Below, piece by piece: positions 20,247-31,100 of a stretch of 64,000 nt of DNA (its first letter is position 1; each line of letters opens with the position of its first letter). The position numbers were made by a program, and so were the translations under genes. The notes beneath the pieces were generated by a model. The model ran no database searches. It was not told the DNA's origin and saw only the letters and a program-made list of their open reading frames with translations. The DNA comes from Romanomermis culicivorax (lineage: Eukaryota > Nematoda > Enoplea > Mermithida > Mermithidae): positions 1,054,001 to 1,118,000 of the forward strand of contig CAWUHX010000007.1 in assembly GCA_963922205.1 (NCBI GenBank). Reading direction: 5' to 3'.

Positions 20247-20960
20247 GGCAGTGTGTGATGAAAATAACTGTTTCTGAGTGTCCTCTAAATATCAATTTTG
20301 GGTGAGTATGTAGGCGAGGTTGGTGTCAGCATTGAAACTATCATATTTACAATTGGCTTGTAAAGGTTTTAGCTGGCTAAGGAATTCATTCATCCCTTTG
20401 TTGCTTGCATGTTTGGAACTGGTAAAAGGCGCTGGGTTGCGGCATCAGCTGCTCAAAGATCATGATGATGGCTTTGTAAAACTCATTGTCTGACATGTTC
20501 AAACCATTGTATAGCCTCGGCTCCCAGACTGATTCTTTTTGGCATCCTTGAGTTGCTTGTCGACTGCGCGTTGGGCATCAATCAAGTGGTACATGATGTT
20601 GAGTTGCTGCTTCCATGTCAATAGTTGTCGAATTTTGATGGATGGGTACTCCCACAGTGGCGTAACCTGGAGGGATGTGAATGGCAGCCATTTTGCATCA
20701 AAATTTCAAAAATTCAAAATTTTCTATAAAATAATGAAAATTTGTAAATTCGACCTTTTGCAAATGTAGGATGTCAAAATTCAGATTCCCCATCGAATTT
20801 TACACTAGGACAGTTAGCATGTAATGTAACATACTGTTGCTGGACAATTGTACCCTAGGAGGTATGCTGTAACCATTGGCATACTGTAGCATTCAGTCGA
20901 GGTACTTTCTGCACCAATTGTTTGAGTAAGGTCAGTAAGTTTATCCTCTACTCGTGGCTT

Positions 20961-21738
20961 AAGGAGGATTCATACTTCATCCGGCATCCGGCGCCCGGCA
21001 AGCTATTTTTAGCTTTCGGCATTCAGTGTCCGGCATCCGGCAATTTGGTTTCCGGCAACTTGCCGGATGGGATGGCAATTCATACTTCTTCTGGCGCCGG
21101 AAATGCTGGATGACAATTTATTCTTGCTTTTACTATGTTAAAATACTTAGAAATCTGTGCAGTATTTTGTTTCAGGAGAAATTGCATATGGAAAATATAT
21201 ATAATATTATTTTCCAGGTCTATTCATAATTATTACGATGTCAGACGAAGAAAACTTGCTTGATCTAGCAATTTTGTACTACTTATTGAAGAGAAATTTG
21301 TCAAATTTGTCAGTCTTCCATAGGCGTGACTAAACTATAATTACGCCTAGAAAAAATTCTTTATATGACTATCCTGCAAATATATATGCTTTCAAGAACG
21401 AAAAAAACATACAAAATACTCAGCATAAAAACAAAAAATTTTGTCAACTAAAAAAATCGATATCTCTCGCATACATTGTATATGCAAAAATTAATCAAAC
21501 ACGCGCTTCAATTGAAATTACATACAAAATATGCTTTCCGGCATCCGTAAAAGTACAAACTGTTTCTACTCTTCCCATCCGGCAAAATTCCAGTCTTCCG
21601 GCAAAAAAATGAGACAGCAGGGTGGGAAAAGGAAATAAATGACGTCATCCGGTACCGGATTGCCGGACGATTTGCCAGATGAAAAATCTAAAAATAGACT
21701 TTTTTCAGATGCCGGACATACAATGTAGTCATGAAGGT
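20961..21738. mobile_element. MITE with TCCGGCATCCGG-rich ends
   Basis: The left end AAGGAGGATTCATACTTCAT followed by CCGGCATCCGG is mirrored at the right by GCCGGACATACAATGTAG and CATGAAGGTATTAG. CCGG palindromes are iterated at both ends (21000-21110 and 21540-21690). The left junction GGCTTAAGG and the TTCATACTTC end link it to the 897, 4253 and 55896 elements, with a TTA-type target likely. Confidence 0.55.
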
Positions 21739-21739
21739 A

Positions 21740-22540
21740 TTAGTTACACTGGCTGATTAACATAATTTGTAAGCAAATATACATGATGATAAATAAGGGC
21801 GAAAAGGAAGACCAAATGCGATGAATGAATAGTTGGCCAAAGGCCCAACTGTATATACACACAAAACGATGCTCACATAAAATTTATATAGCCCCCGGTG
21901 GGCAAAAAATAATACACAATAGTGGGTGCAATTTGCATGCCCAGAAACTATATGCAGGTGCACCAGCATGATGTGCACGTGCAAATACATCAGAAAGGAG
22001 ACAGGGAAATGAGAAATAAACAAAATCTTTCTCTTATTCGAGGCAGAAAACGAAAATCAAAATGTCAACGATTATTGAAAATGGGTCAAAAAATCTGAAA
22101 TGATAGCCAAAGATTGCTTTTCTTGTCTGCGGAAAAAATGTTTGCTTAGAATTTCATTTTTTGCTTAATCTCAAAACTGCTCCTTGAAAACTTTCTCTCA
22201 GGTGCCAGATTTATTTTTGCCTCTTGTTCATTAAATGCCTGTAAATTGAATAATGACCAACATCGGTACACATTTTTCACACGAAGGTTTCACTATAGAA
22301 CTTTTTGAACACTAAAACTATAGAAGAAATTAAACGATTTTTAAGCATACTTTTTAGCAGATGAAGGCTAAAAATTATTCATCAACCATTGTGTCATAAT
22401 GCATTGTAGGAAAAAATCACATTGTCATTCAACGTTTTTCTTATCACAAATAACTAAAAGTGACCTAAGATTTACATTTGCCCAGTAAATAATTGTAAAG
22501 ACAACTTGTAATACTGTATCATGAGCAAAAAAAGATGACA
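21740..22540. other. Repeat-derived intergenic DNA
   Basis: 22225-22330 and 22375-22510 match 32480-32580 and 32865-32965 in order (TAAATTGAA, CACACGAAGGTTTCACTATA, TACATTTGCCCAGTAAATA), so a diverged MITE A relative is present twice in the window. No gene seen. Confidence 0.45.
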
Positions 22541-22830
22541 AGAAGAAAATGAAAGAAAGCACAGACAAAAGATGAAACATACATAAACGAAAACATAAGC
22601 AATTCACACAGAAAACGGAAGAAAAAAAATACGAGGTAAAGAAGGAAAATATGAAGAAAGTGTAATTAAATTCTTGATCGCTCGTTTGCAATCGCCCTAT
22701 TCGGAATTTGCTCATTTGGGAATTCGCTCAATTGGGAATCGCTCACATGGGAATCACTCACTTGGGAATCGCTAAATTGAGAATCGCGCAGTTGAGAATT
22801 GTTTGCTTTGGAATCGCTCACTTGGGAAAC
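22540..22830. repeat. Polypurine tract plus 15-16-bp minisatellite
   Basis: 22540-22665 is an A/G-rich tract sharing CATAAACGAAAACATAAGCA with 5880-5905. It is followed at 22692-22830 by about eight degenerate copies of GGGAATCGCTCACTTG with varied middle bases. This resembles one end of the elements at 5630-7134 and 13636-15140. Confidence 0.55.
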
Positions 22831-24190
22831 CATTAGAGTGTGCCTTATAGCTCAGCTCAAAAAGGTTCTTCTTTCTAGATGAGATTTATTCTCCTCTTGC
22901 GGCTTGGCCCCAGGAGCCAACAATCGCCGGCACAGCCGATTAACGACTGGACACGAGAGCTCTGCCTCCCTTTTTGCTCTCTGTGATTCAGTTTGGCCAA
23001 TCTAAGATTTGGCAAACTGGGTTAGCTTCCTTTGCGATTCCTTTTTATTCCGCATTTTTCGGTTTACGATTTTTTGTGTTTTTCGCCCGATTTTCGATCT
23101 TCCCGATTTGACACGGCAGTTTTTCGATTTTTGCCGGAATTATTCTTTTATATTTTTTGGTGGATCACCAACAAGGGTCCTTTTCAAATATAACAGAAAA
23201 AATAACAGCACGTTTGAAAAATTAAATCGTACTTTTCGAAAAAACGGAAAGAAAACTTGAAAACGAATATCAAATCGGCGTTCCGTAAATTTTTGATCTT
23301 CGTGAGCTTAGTTTTCAAAACTCGCGAGCAATTTTTTCACAACGTTTTTCATAATTTTTTTTTATTGCAGCCAGATCATTCACGCCAGAATGGGCGGGAT
23401 TACGTGATTGGTTGTAGGGTGGTCTTATTATTCGCGATTGGTTCCATATCTTTAGCAGTATGATTGATTTTACTGGTTCCAGCATATTTTTTTGTAATAA
23501 TCCGTTGCAAACTATCTGGAAGCTTATATAAGCGAAACTAAAAATAAAATTTGTCTAATATGATGTGGTCAGCTTATTTGGATTGATTTTACGATTGATT
23601 GCACAAATATATAATCCTTATGTTTAATTTTGTCGTTTTTCCAGCTTATTGTTTATTTTTTATTTTGTTGACGTCGGAATTTTGTTTGTTTTCGGTGGTT
23701 TGGAGGTTCGTTATTTTGAGAATCTCCGTTTTAGAATTCGTTGTTTAAACGGCGGTTCTGGGGATAGCTCTTCTGAGGATCGCCGTTCAGAGAGCATATC
23801 CTTCATTTATTCTAAATTGATCGATGTATCGATGCCACGGAAACAAGTTCAACACGAAAAAAGTACAGTTTATTACTGTAATGAACGGATAAAACTTCTC
23901 TTCCACGAGCGGTAATTAAAACAGCTGAGAATTTTCTCCCATTACCTTGTTCAATGGTCAAAATTTCATAGATAGCATTCAGATGTCAAGTGGACCAACT
24001 CCTATATTTATTATTAAACCTGTATGTCTGTAATTTTGGCGTTGCCATTTTCATAGAGAACTTTAGAACATTTCTACAATACAATTTTTGCACTCAGAGA
24101 AAATTGTGTAACATATTGAACCTACTTTTCTGGTTGTCGCTGCGTCTGTTATTTCAAAGTGGGCTCTAGTTAATTCTGAAGCTTGCTTTC
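22831..24190. other. Intergenic with repeat family B fragment
   Basis: A GC-richer patch at 22890-22960 has no assignable frame. Family B modules are at 23800-23990 (GATCGATGTATCGATGCCAC, AAAACAGCTGAGAATTTTC, AATGGTCAAAATTTCATAG). No supported gene. Confidence 0.35.
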
Positions 24191-24592
24191 ATGTTTATTT
24201 CATTTCTTACTTTTCGAACTGTAGTGAGCTTAGAGTATGTCCACAATGAACATGGTACTGAGGCAAAATTTAAATGTCGAAACTGTCAGAAAATTTTCTA
24301 TAAGTTTATCATTTTGATCCTGACCTGCTTTAGAGAACCAAACTCGCGCCAGTATTCTCAACATTGTATTTTCGATCTGTGCAGAGTAATCTATCGTTCT
24401 TTTGAAAATGAGTATAAAAACTACTCAGATTCTGACCAAATCAGAACGAAACTGGATTATCAAACATTTCAAAGCACAGGAAATCTTTTTCGAAAATGTT
24501 CAAAACGTGGCATAAAAATTATCAAGTGTGAAGCGCTTTCCAAACCTAGTTTACTGATGTACCAATCGGTCATGGGCCATACTTCGGGATAA
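24191..24592 (+). CDS. Unassigned 133-codon open frame
   Basis: The frame includes FKCRNCQKIFYKF, a single CxxC, and Ser/Tyr/Lys-rich sequence. It ends about 120 bp from the 3' end of the collagen gene on the opposite strand. No family is recognised, and chance or repeat origin is as likely as a gene. Confidence 0.15.
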   Translation: MFISFLTFRTVVSLEYVHNEHGTEAKFKCRNCQKIFYKFIILILTCFREPNSRQYSQHCIFDLCRVIYRSFENEYKNYSDSDQIRTKLDYQTFQSTGNLFRKCSKRGIKIIKCEALSKPSLLMYQSVMGHTSG

Positions 24593-24709
24593 GTTGTTTA
24601 TTGAAGTTATCATGTCAACTTTACGAAATGACATGATGAAAAAAATGATTTTAATTGACAGTGTATCCAAAAAAATGAGTTCGTACATTCCTGTGTAACA
24701 ATTTCATGA

Positions 24710-26604
24710 TCAAGCAGGTGCAATGCCCGTATACGTGCTGTTTCGCAATGGGCATGGACAATACTTCGCATCGTTGCCTGGAGCACCCGGTTGTCCCGAT
24801 GGTCCAGTATCTCCAGGAGGTCCTGCAGGCCCGAGATTTCCGGGCGGTCCCTGAACGAATGAAAGTTCGATTTCGAAGCACTCAGACGAACTTTTGATTT
24901 TTGCTTACAGGAGGTCCAGCTGCGGCTCCCGCTACCGTCGACCCGTCTTTTCCTGGAGCACCTTTTGGACCAGGTATGCCTGGAAGACCGACTTGCCCCT
25001 TTTGGCCTTTGGGTCCTTTGCCGCCTGCTGCCGATGGACCCATTTGACCTTTAGCACCAGGGTTGCCTTTGCCACCACCCGGACCAGGCGGCCCAACCGG
25101 TCCTGCTGGTCCGGTCGCTGCGGAGGGCAGTCCAACCGGCCCAGGTACGCCGGGATTTCCTGCCAAGCCGGGTGGTCCAGTGGGCCCTATATCAAACATC
25201 TGCAAGATTATCGGGATATTCAACTTACATAGTCTGTTTTTTATAAAATGCTTCCAATTAGAAAAGTGACACAAATCAGTACTGCCATCAAAATTGTTTA
25301 CATAGAGCTCTTACTGTAAAACTTCTCACTCGAAAAATTGTTAAAAGTTAGGTCAGTATGCTTACAAATTTCCAATCCTATGTCATATATTGTTTATCAG
25401 AAAATCGTGGAAATCTGAAATACTATTTGCTTTCCACTTTTATTATTTAGAAGCATTTCAAATAAAACAAACTATAATTTACCTGGTGGTCCGTCGGCGC
25501 CTCCTGGACAAGGCTCGCAAGGTTGCTGGCTCGGTGCGCCACCAGATTGAGCATCTTTGCCATCCAAGCCTGGTTGACCAGAATCACCGGGCATCCCATC
25601 AGGTCCAGCTTGTCCTGGTATACCAGGCGGTCCTGGTGGGCATGGTATTTGATCGCACCCTTCAAAATGCACGGCTTTATGATAGAAAGAGATAATTGGA
25701 CAAATAAAAATTTAGTTCTCTACAGTAAATGGTAATTTTCGACATTACGCGACTGCATTGTAGAATCGTAGATGCGTTCAAAGAAGCCTCGTCTTTCATT
25801 TACTTCATAACTGCAGACGAGGCAAACAAAAAGTAATGTTCAATTTGATGCAAAACATTCACGGACGTTGTACTATATAGCAAAAGCGCTGAATTTCTTC
25901 TTGACAGGAAAGGCCAAAATCAAATAAACAACATTTTTACAAACTCTTAAATTGGATAGAACAGTATCATCCCCCTAGCGCATATAATCAAGTAATTTTG
26001 ACGATTTGACCAGGTATCAGTTTGCCTCTTTGCCGGTCGTGAGGGAAATAATCCTAGCGAACTCTGATTAAATTAAATTCTTACCACATTGTGTTGCAGA
26101 AGTCGAAAATACAGCTGCTGATGTGGCAGTTGTTGCTGTGGATGTAGTAGCCAAGACCGGGATTCCATAACCACCGGCTGTAAGAAATTCCACATTGTAC
26201 AGTAACGCTATAGTAATATAGCTTATAACAGAATTTACTATACCTTGTCTTTTAATTATCACTGCGTCAAGGGCTTCAAAATTGCTACTGTCGATCAAAT
26301 GATCGGTATCGTGGAAGAAATTCTGAAAATAATTTCTATGCGAATGGGTGATTGTATTTTCTGATCCATTTGAAGCTTCATCAATAAATTTCATCTCGGT
26401 AGGAGTTTCTTTCAGAACAAATCAACCTTATTACGGGGTTTAGAAATAGTTATTACGTACTTGTTGCAGCCGAATTTTTATTTTGACTTCATTGCTAAAG
26501 TCTACGATTTCATTGTATAATAGTGGCAGAATAATTATGCAAATGAGAATCGCAATAAAACTGAAGGTTAACGTCGTCAAGAATAGAAATTTGTAAGAGA
26601 ACAT
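24710..26604 (-). CDS. Nematode cuticle collagen
   Basis: Six exons: 26461-26604, 26244-26394, 26085-26177, 25483-25674, 24909-25186, 24710-24850. All introns are GT-AG and phases are consistent, giving 332 residues. Residues 5-29 form a membrane or signal-anchor helix followed by [12 protein letters not shown], the pattern of the cuticle collagen N-terminal domain. A Thr/Ala-rich region leads to Cys-flanked Gly-X-Y block 1 (about residues 142-168), then the [10 protein letters not shown] break, then block 2 (about 188-316) with short interruptions, and a YCPCP tail. Cuticle collagens trimerise in the ER, are secreted and are cross-linked in the extracellular cuticle. No clear RxxR processing site precedes the first block. 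A MITE lies in intron 4. The family is sure, the orthologue is not. Confidence 0.95.
25230..25474 (+). repeat. MITE family A, copy 3, inside collagen intron 4
   Basis: Begins TAGTCTGTTTTTTATAAAAT and ends AAGCATTTCAAATAAAACAA then ACTA. It is nearly colinear with copies at 156-399 and 12764-13019 and makes up most of the 296-bp intron between collagen exons 4 and 5. Its right end is 8 bp from the exon 4 donor, so the insertion left that splice site intact. Confidence 0.85.
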
Positions 26605-28111
26605 TTTTAATTAAAGTTGGTTTTCAAAAAATTGAATCGTATGTTATCCCAAAAATGGAAATGTAGGTCTATAGGCCAAATTTTTCTCGGCGTCTTCTAC
26701 TTTGTGCGTGGTGAAAAAAATCCGTTTTAGAATAAGTTATCAGCAGGCCAGTATTTGAGAATTCATCCACCAACAAAACTACTGAATAAGAATACTTCTC
26801 GGAAACTAATTTTATATGTATATTTTTCAACATTTATGCATATATGCTCAAATATTCGCTTTTTAGAAAAATGTTATTTCTCCCTGAAACAAATCTTCTC
26901 ACTATCATATTATCAAAATTATCAGAATTTATCAACATATCAAATCAAATATCAAATTAACAAATGATCAACATCTGATGAGCAATCAGTATAATCTTTA
27001 CAACGTATAATTTCTTGACTATAGTCTATTTTTTCAAAAGAGATTCGGCGCATAGAAGGATGTCCATACAAATGAGGAAGAGACTTTTTTCTCGATAGTT
27101 GATTGTAGCAGTTTGACGAACAAATTGCTAAAAAAGATTTCGGTCTACGATGCAGGTTTATTTTCTGCTCGCCGATTTTGCTTTCCGAGGCTCATTCGAA
27201 GATGAAAAGACCTCTTCTCCCCATAAACTCGCAAAAGTTTTAACTTTCGTGCTGTAAAAAAACTCCATTCATTTTGAAATGATCGATGCAGCGAAATCGT
27301 CAGTCAAACTTTCGATCAGAATTATGGGAGACTCCGTGCTACGGACTCTTTGATGGTCACTCTTTTTAATGTTCTAAGATTATCGAAAATGGTTCGCCGT
27401 AAATCCGACCGCTGCATCAATCATTTCAAAATGAATAGAGCCAACTGTTGATTTGTTTTCGGGAAAGAATTACGAGGATGTCCTTGACTACGAAAGTAAT
27501 GCTCAGTAACGTGTACCTTCAAGATTTTCTTCCTACGCACTCATGGAAGCTTCCAATAACTCTTAAAAGATCATGTACTCAACATCCAAAAGAATATCTA
27601 TACTCCATTTACTTTGCATGATTGAATGCACCCAATGAGCGTTAGTTAAATTTGGAAAAATGCTAAGCTTATTACCGTCATCAATGAAAGAATTTTTGGC
27701 CAGTTAGGGGCAAACAAAACAGCTAGCCTTTTTCTAACCTAAATTGTCAAAGTCAGTTCAGTTTCATCCATAGGTTTTCTCATATTCATGAAAAAATGTA
27801 ACAGCGTTTCAAAGCGAAAATTGCATGTCAAATCGAACTTACTTTTTTTGATTATCGCAGCGTCTATCATTTGGACTAAACGGACCATAGTAGAGCTCGA
27901 GTCAAAATTTCCGTTGAAAAGCTTTTGTAAGGATTTCGACAACAGCACATTAACTCTAGTAATGCTTCAGTGGAGAAGCACAAAAACATTGGAAAGCCTA
28001 CCCAAGCGGCGATAACTTTAATTTAACATCCGAACATAACATCAGGAAAAATAACAACAAACAGGCTAGAAACAATGGCGCCGTACTAGTCTGACTCATC
28101 ATCTAGTAAAA
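26605..28111. other. Intergenic region between collagen and erlin
   Basis: The collagen promoter should lie at its left side; no convincing TATA or other motif was identified. It contains an inverted repeat (27262-27445) and family B modules at 27590-27740. No further gene is supported. Confidence 0.5.
27262..27445. repeat. Short inverted repeat (family B foldback)
   Basis: CCATTCATTTTGAAATGATC followed by GATGCAGCG (about 27267) is matched by the complement at 27408-27437 (CGCTGCATCAATCATTTCAA followed by AATGAATAG). The arms of about 30 bp enclose about 110 bp. Confidence 0.6.
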
Positions 28112-31100
28112 TCAACTTTTTTGAACCGGCTTTTTAGGATCTTGTCTGATCGCGGATTTTTGGGCCAGATGCGGACAACCAGATGCGCTGCCAGTATGGA
28201 TGGAGGCGGGGACGTCGTCCTGGACGCTCAAGGTCGCGGGCAGAAAGAAGTTGGGAATGTTATTTCCATAATAAATTTTGTTGTTTTGAGAGACGGCTTC
28301 GATTCGTTTCGATTCTAAATAAGCCGGCGTCAAAAGCAGCTAAAAATAAAGAACTTTTGAAATGAAAGTCATGTTGGAGAAATACATGTCTCAATCTGTC
28401 AATTTTTCGAAGCGTAAATAATAAAACAATATTCTATTGAATCCTAGTTTTTGCTTTTAGACTTTAATCTCAAATACTGATGCTTGCGAATGAAAGTTCG
28501 AAAAAGCTAAAGGAATCAAATTTTTTCGATAGCCTAAGTATTTTGAAATTATAGAAGCAACAACATCAAACAATTTCACATGAAATTTCCCTATGATAAA
28601 AATTTTTATACCGTAGAAAAATCGCTGAATCTATTCATGGATACGAGGAGCCCAAAACCACGGAGATAACACAATAATTATTTACTTTTGGTTTCCATAG
28701 AACCATGTTGACACCTGGGTGGACGAACATTTAACCGGGTTATTGGAAGAAATTTTTACTTGTTGTTGGCCGCTTACGGACGAGAGAACCTTCTTCCATG
28801 GATTATTGTAGTAAGCTTACCAGTTTTTCCGCCGTGAACCTACTTGCATGAGATCGCTGCGTCTGTCATTCCAGAATAAATAGGCTATAGTTTATCATAA
28901 AAACTGTTTAAACAAGGCCTTACTATATAATTTCTTATTAAAAAATTGTTAAAGGCTAATTGAGTAAGGTCACATCAGGGTTTTTTTGACCTACGAGTCA
29001 CAATCCAAGTAAGTGGCTTGTTGACCTAAAATTTTACAAGCCATTCCAAATTTTTACAAGCCAATTTTATAATATCAGTATGCGTGAATAAATTCCAATG
29101 CTAGGTTATTTTTTAAAGAAATGTATATATTGAGTATAACGGCAATCGATCAAAAAAGAGATGTCGTTCAACATTATTCAATAACATTTTAGAGCCGTTA
29201 ATTCATTAAAATTCAGGAAACATTTGAAATTTTTGAGTTTGATCGAAGTCTAATCTACAAGCATTGTGGAACAAATTTTCTAGCAAACTAACCAAGAACA
29301 TAATGACTTTGAATTACATGAAAAATCGACGGTCAAGTCCTCTATGATGATAAGTTAGAGCCCAAAAAAGCTATTAATCTTTCCTGCCTGGAACGCCGAA
29401 AAATTTTTTTGGTTATTGACATTCTGCGATGCTGGAAAATAAATTTTCCAAACACTTATTTGAAGAATTAGATTTGAATTTTCTGTTGAAAAATCGTAAT
29501 TTCTAGAATTTCATGTTTGAAAAATTTTAAAACCATCAATTTATTCACACACCCTCATGAACTTGGCCGAAAAGACATGAGTAAGAAGAGTAGAAATTTC
29601 CGAAAACTACTTCCATGAAGCTTTTGGATTGATTTTACGTCACGTGACTCAAAAAATTCTGACAAGCCATTTTCGCTTGTTGGACTAAAATTCTACAAGC
29701 CATTTTGTCAGTCCAACAAGCCATGGCTTGTAAAATGCTAAAAAAAACTATGGGTCACATATTTCCAGTCCTATGTGGAATATAGTAAGGCAGAAAATCG
29801 TGAACACATGCAATGGTACTTGTTTTCCAGGTTTAGTACATATTAGAAGCATTCCAAGAAAAACATACCAGATGTCAAGCCAACCGCACTTTCTTTCGAC
29901 AATTTCCAGTTATCTTCAATAATCAGACCGGAATTGGTAAGCATTTCAACGAAAATAGAGGAGCATATTAAAATCAAAAATCATTCGAAATAAAAAACTC
30001 GATTACATGAACTTAAGCTTGCTGCAGCTTAACTATTGTTGTTCCTTACATAAGAAACTCATTCAAAACACGAACTATGATGAACTATAGTTATTTACAA
30101 TGAACAAATCTTTATTCTAGGGACGTTAAGGTAAAAAAGGGGTTCTCCTAAGCCGAAATTGGAAATCAGAAAACCGAAACCAGGATTTTTTGAGCGTCAA
30201 TTCTTTCTTCTGCTTTCGACATTGTATTATGTGAGCATGTTTCAAGAAATACAACTTTATACAAAGAATTGTTGAATATTAGTAAAAAATTATAAACAAT
30301 TAGTGTTTGAAAATTCCATGTTGATTCCTCTCTAACCATTTTTCGAATTACTACTCGGAAATATTCTTTTGTGGCTGAATAAGTGTTTTCAGTCCCATCT
30401 TGACGTCTGTTGTAAAAGTTCCGCTGGAGCCAGGCAGGACAGAGAGTAAGATAGCATTTTTTTCCTTCTTGATTATCAAAAAAAGGTTTTCTAACATCCA
30501 ATCATCATATTCTTGAATCTAAAATAGTCAAATATGTAAAAATATTCGTCTGACCTGCTTTTTAAAGGTTTTAATGATACTCCTCTGAAGTCATGTATGA
30601 TTTTTTCAGAAAAACCGACTAAACTACAGCAAAACTACTAAAACTATTCAGACATAAATAATTTGGCCTAGTAATCATTCAGGGTAATTGCTTTTCACCA
30701 AGCGAAGATTAACACATAAGAATGTCTCTGAAAATATGTTGAAGCTTCCAGACGACTTTCAGTTAGATGGATAGCTACAATATGAGTTGCTTGTCTTCAA
30801 AACATGCGGTGTTGAAACTAAAAGAACCGAAACTGGAAAACCCAAAAAAGTCAAATCAGAAAATGCCTACTTTTTGCTATCAATTTATGCTTTATTATTT
30901 TAAAATCGAGTTATAAGCTGCTTGATGTTATGCATATACTTTCCCTCGGCAGACTTCGTAGGATCACTCTTTCGCTCAGCAGACTTCGTAGGATCACTCT
31001 TTCGCTCAGCAGACTTCGTAACATCTTTTGTCAAAAGCTAATTATGATTATTCATAGCAAAATTTACGGTTATTTACGCTAATAAAAAACACAAAATTCT

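Larger units (their letters stand above)
17230..20770 (-). mobile_element. Decayed Ty3/gypsy-type LTR retrotransposon A
   Basis: Minus-strand order is gag zinc knuckle, retropepsin, reverse transcriptase, RNase H and the N-terminal zinc-binding part of integrase, the Ty3/gypsy order. All frames are broken by stops and shifts. The integrase core is absent and no LTRs were identified, so the copy is truncated at its 3' end. CpG is strikingly rare (3 CpG counted in 17281-17700), unlike element B at the right end of the window. Confidence 0.85.

Noticed and set aside
24894-25735. Plus-strand frames across the collagen exons, some Gly/Pro-rich
   Set aside because: They are antisense shadows of the Gly-X-Y repeat; the minus-strand exons have correct splice sites and phase.
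28121-28365. Plus-strand frames over erlin exon 9
   Set aside because: Antisense shadows; the minus strand carries the conserved [13 protein letters not shown] block and a proper acceptor.
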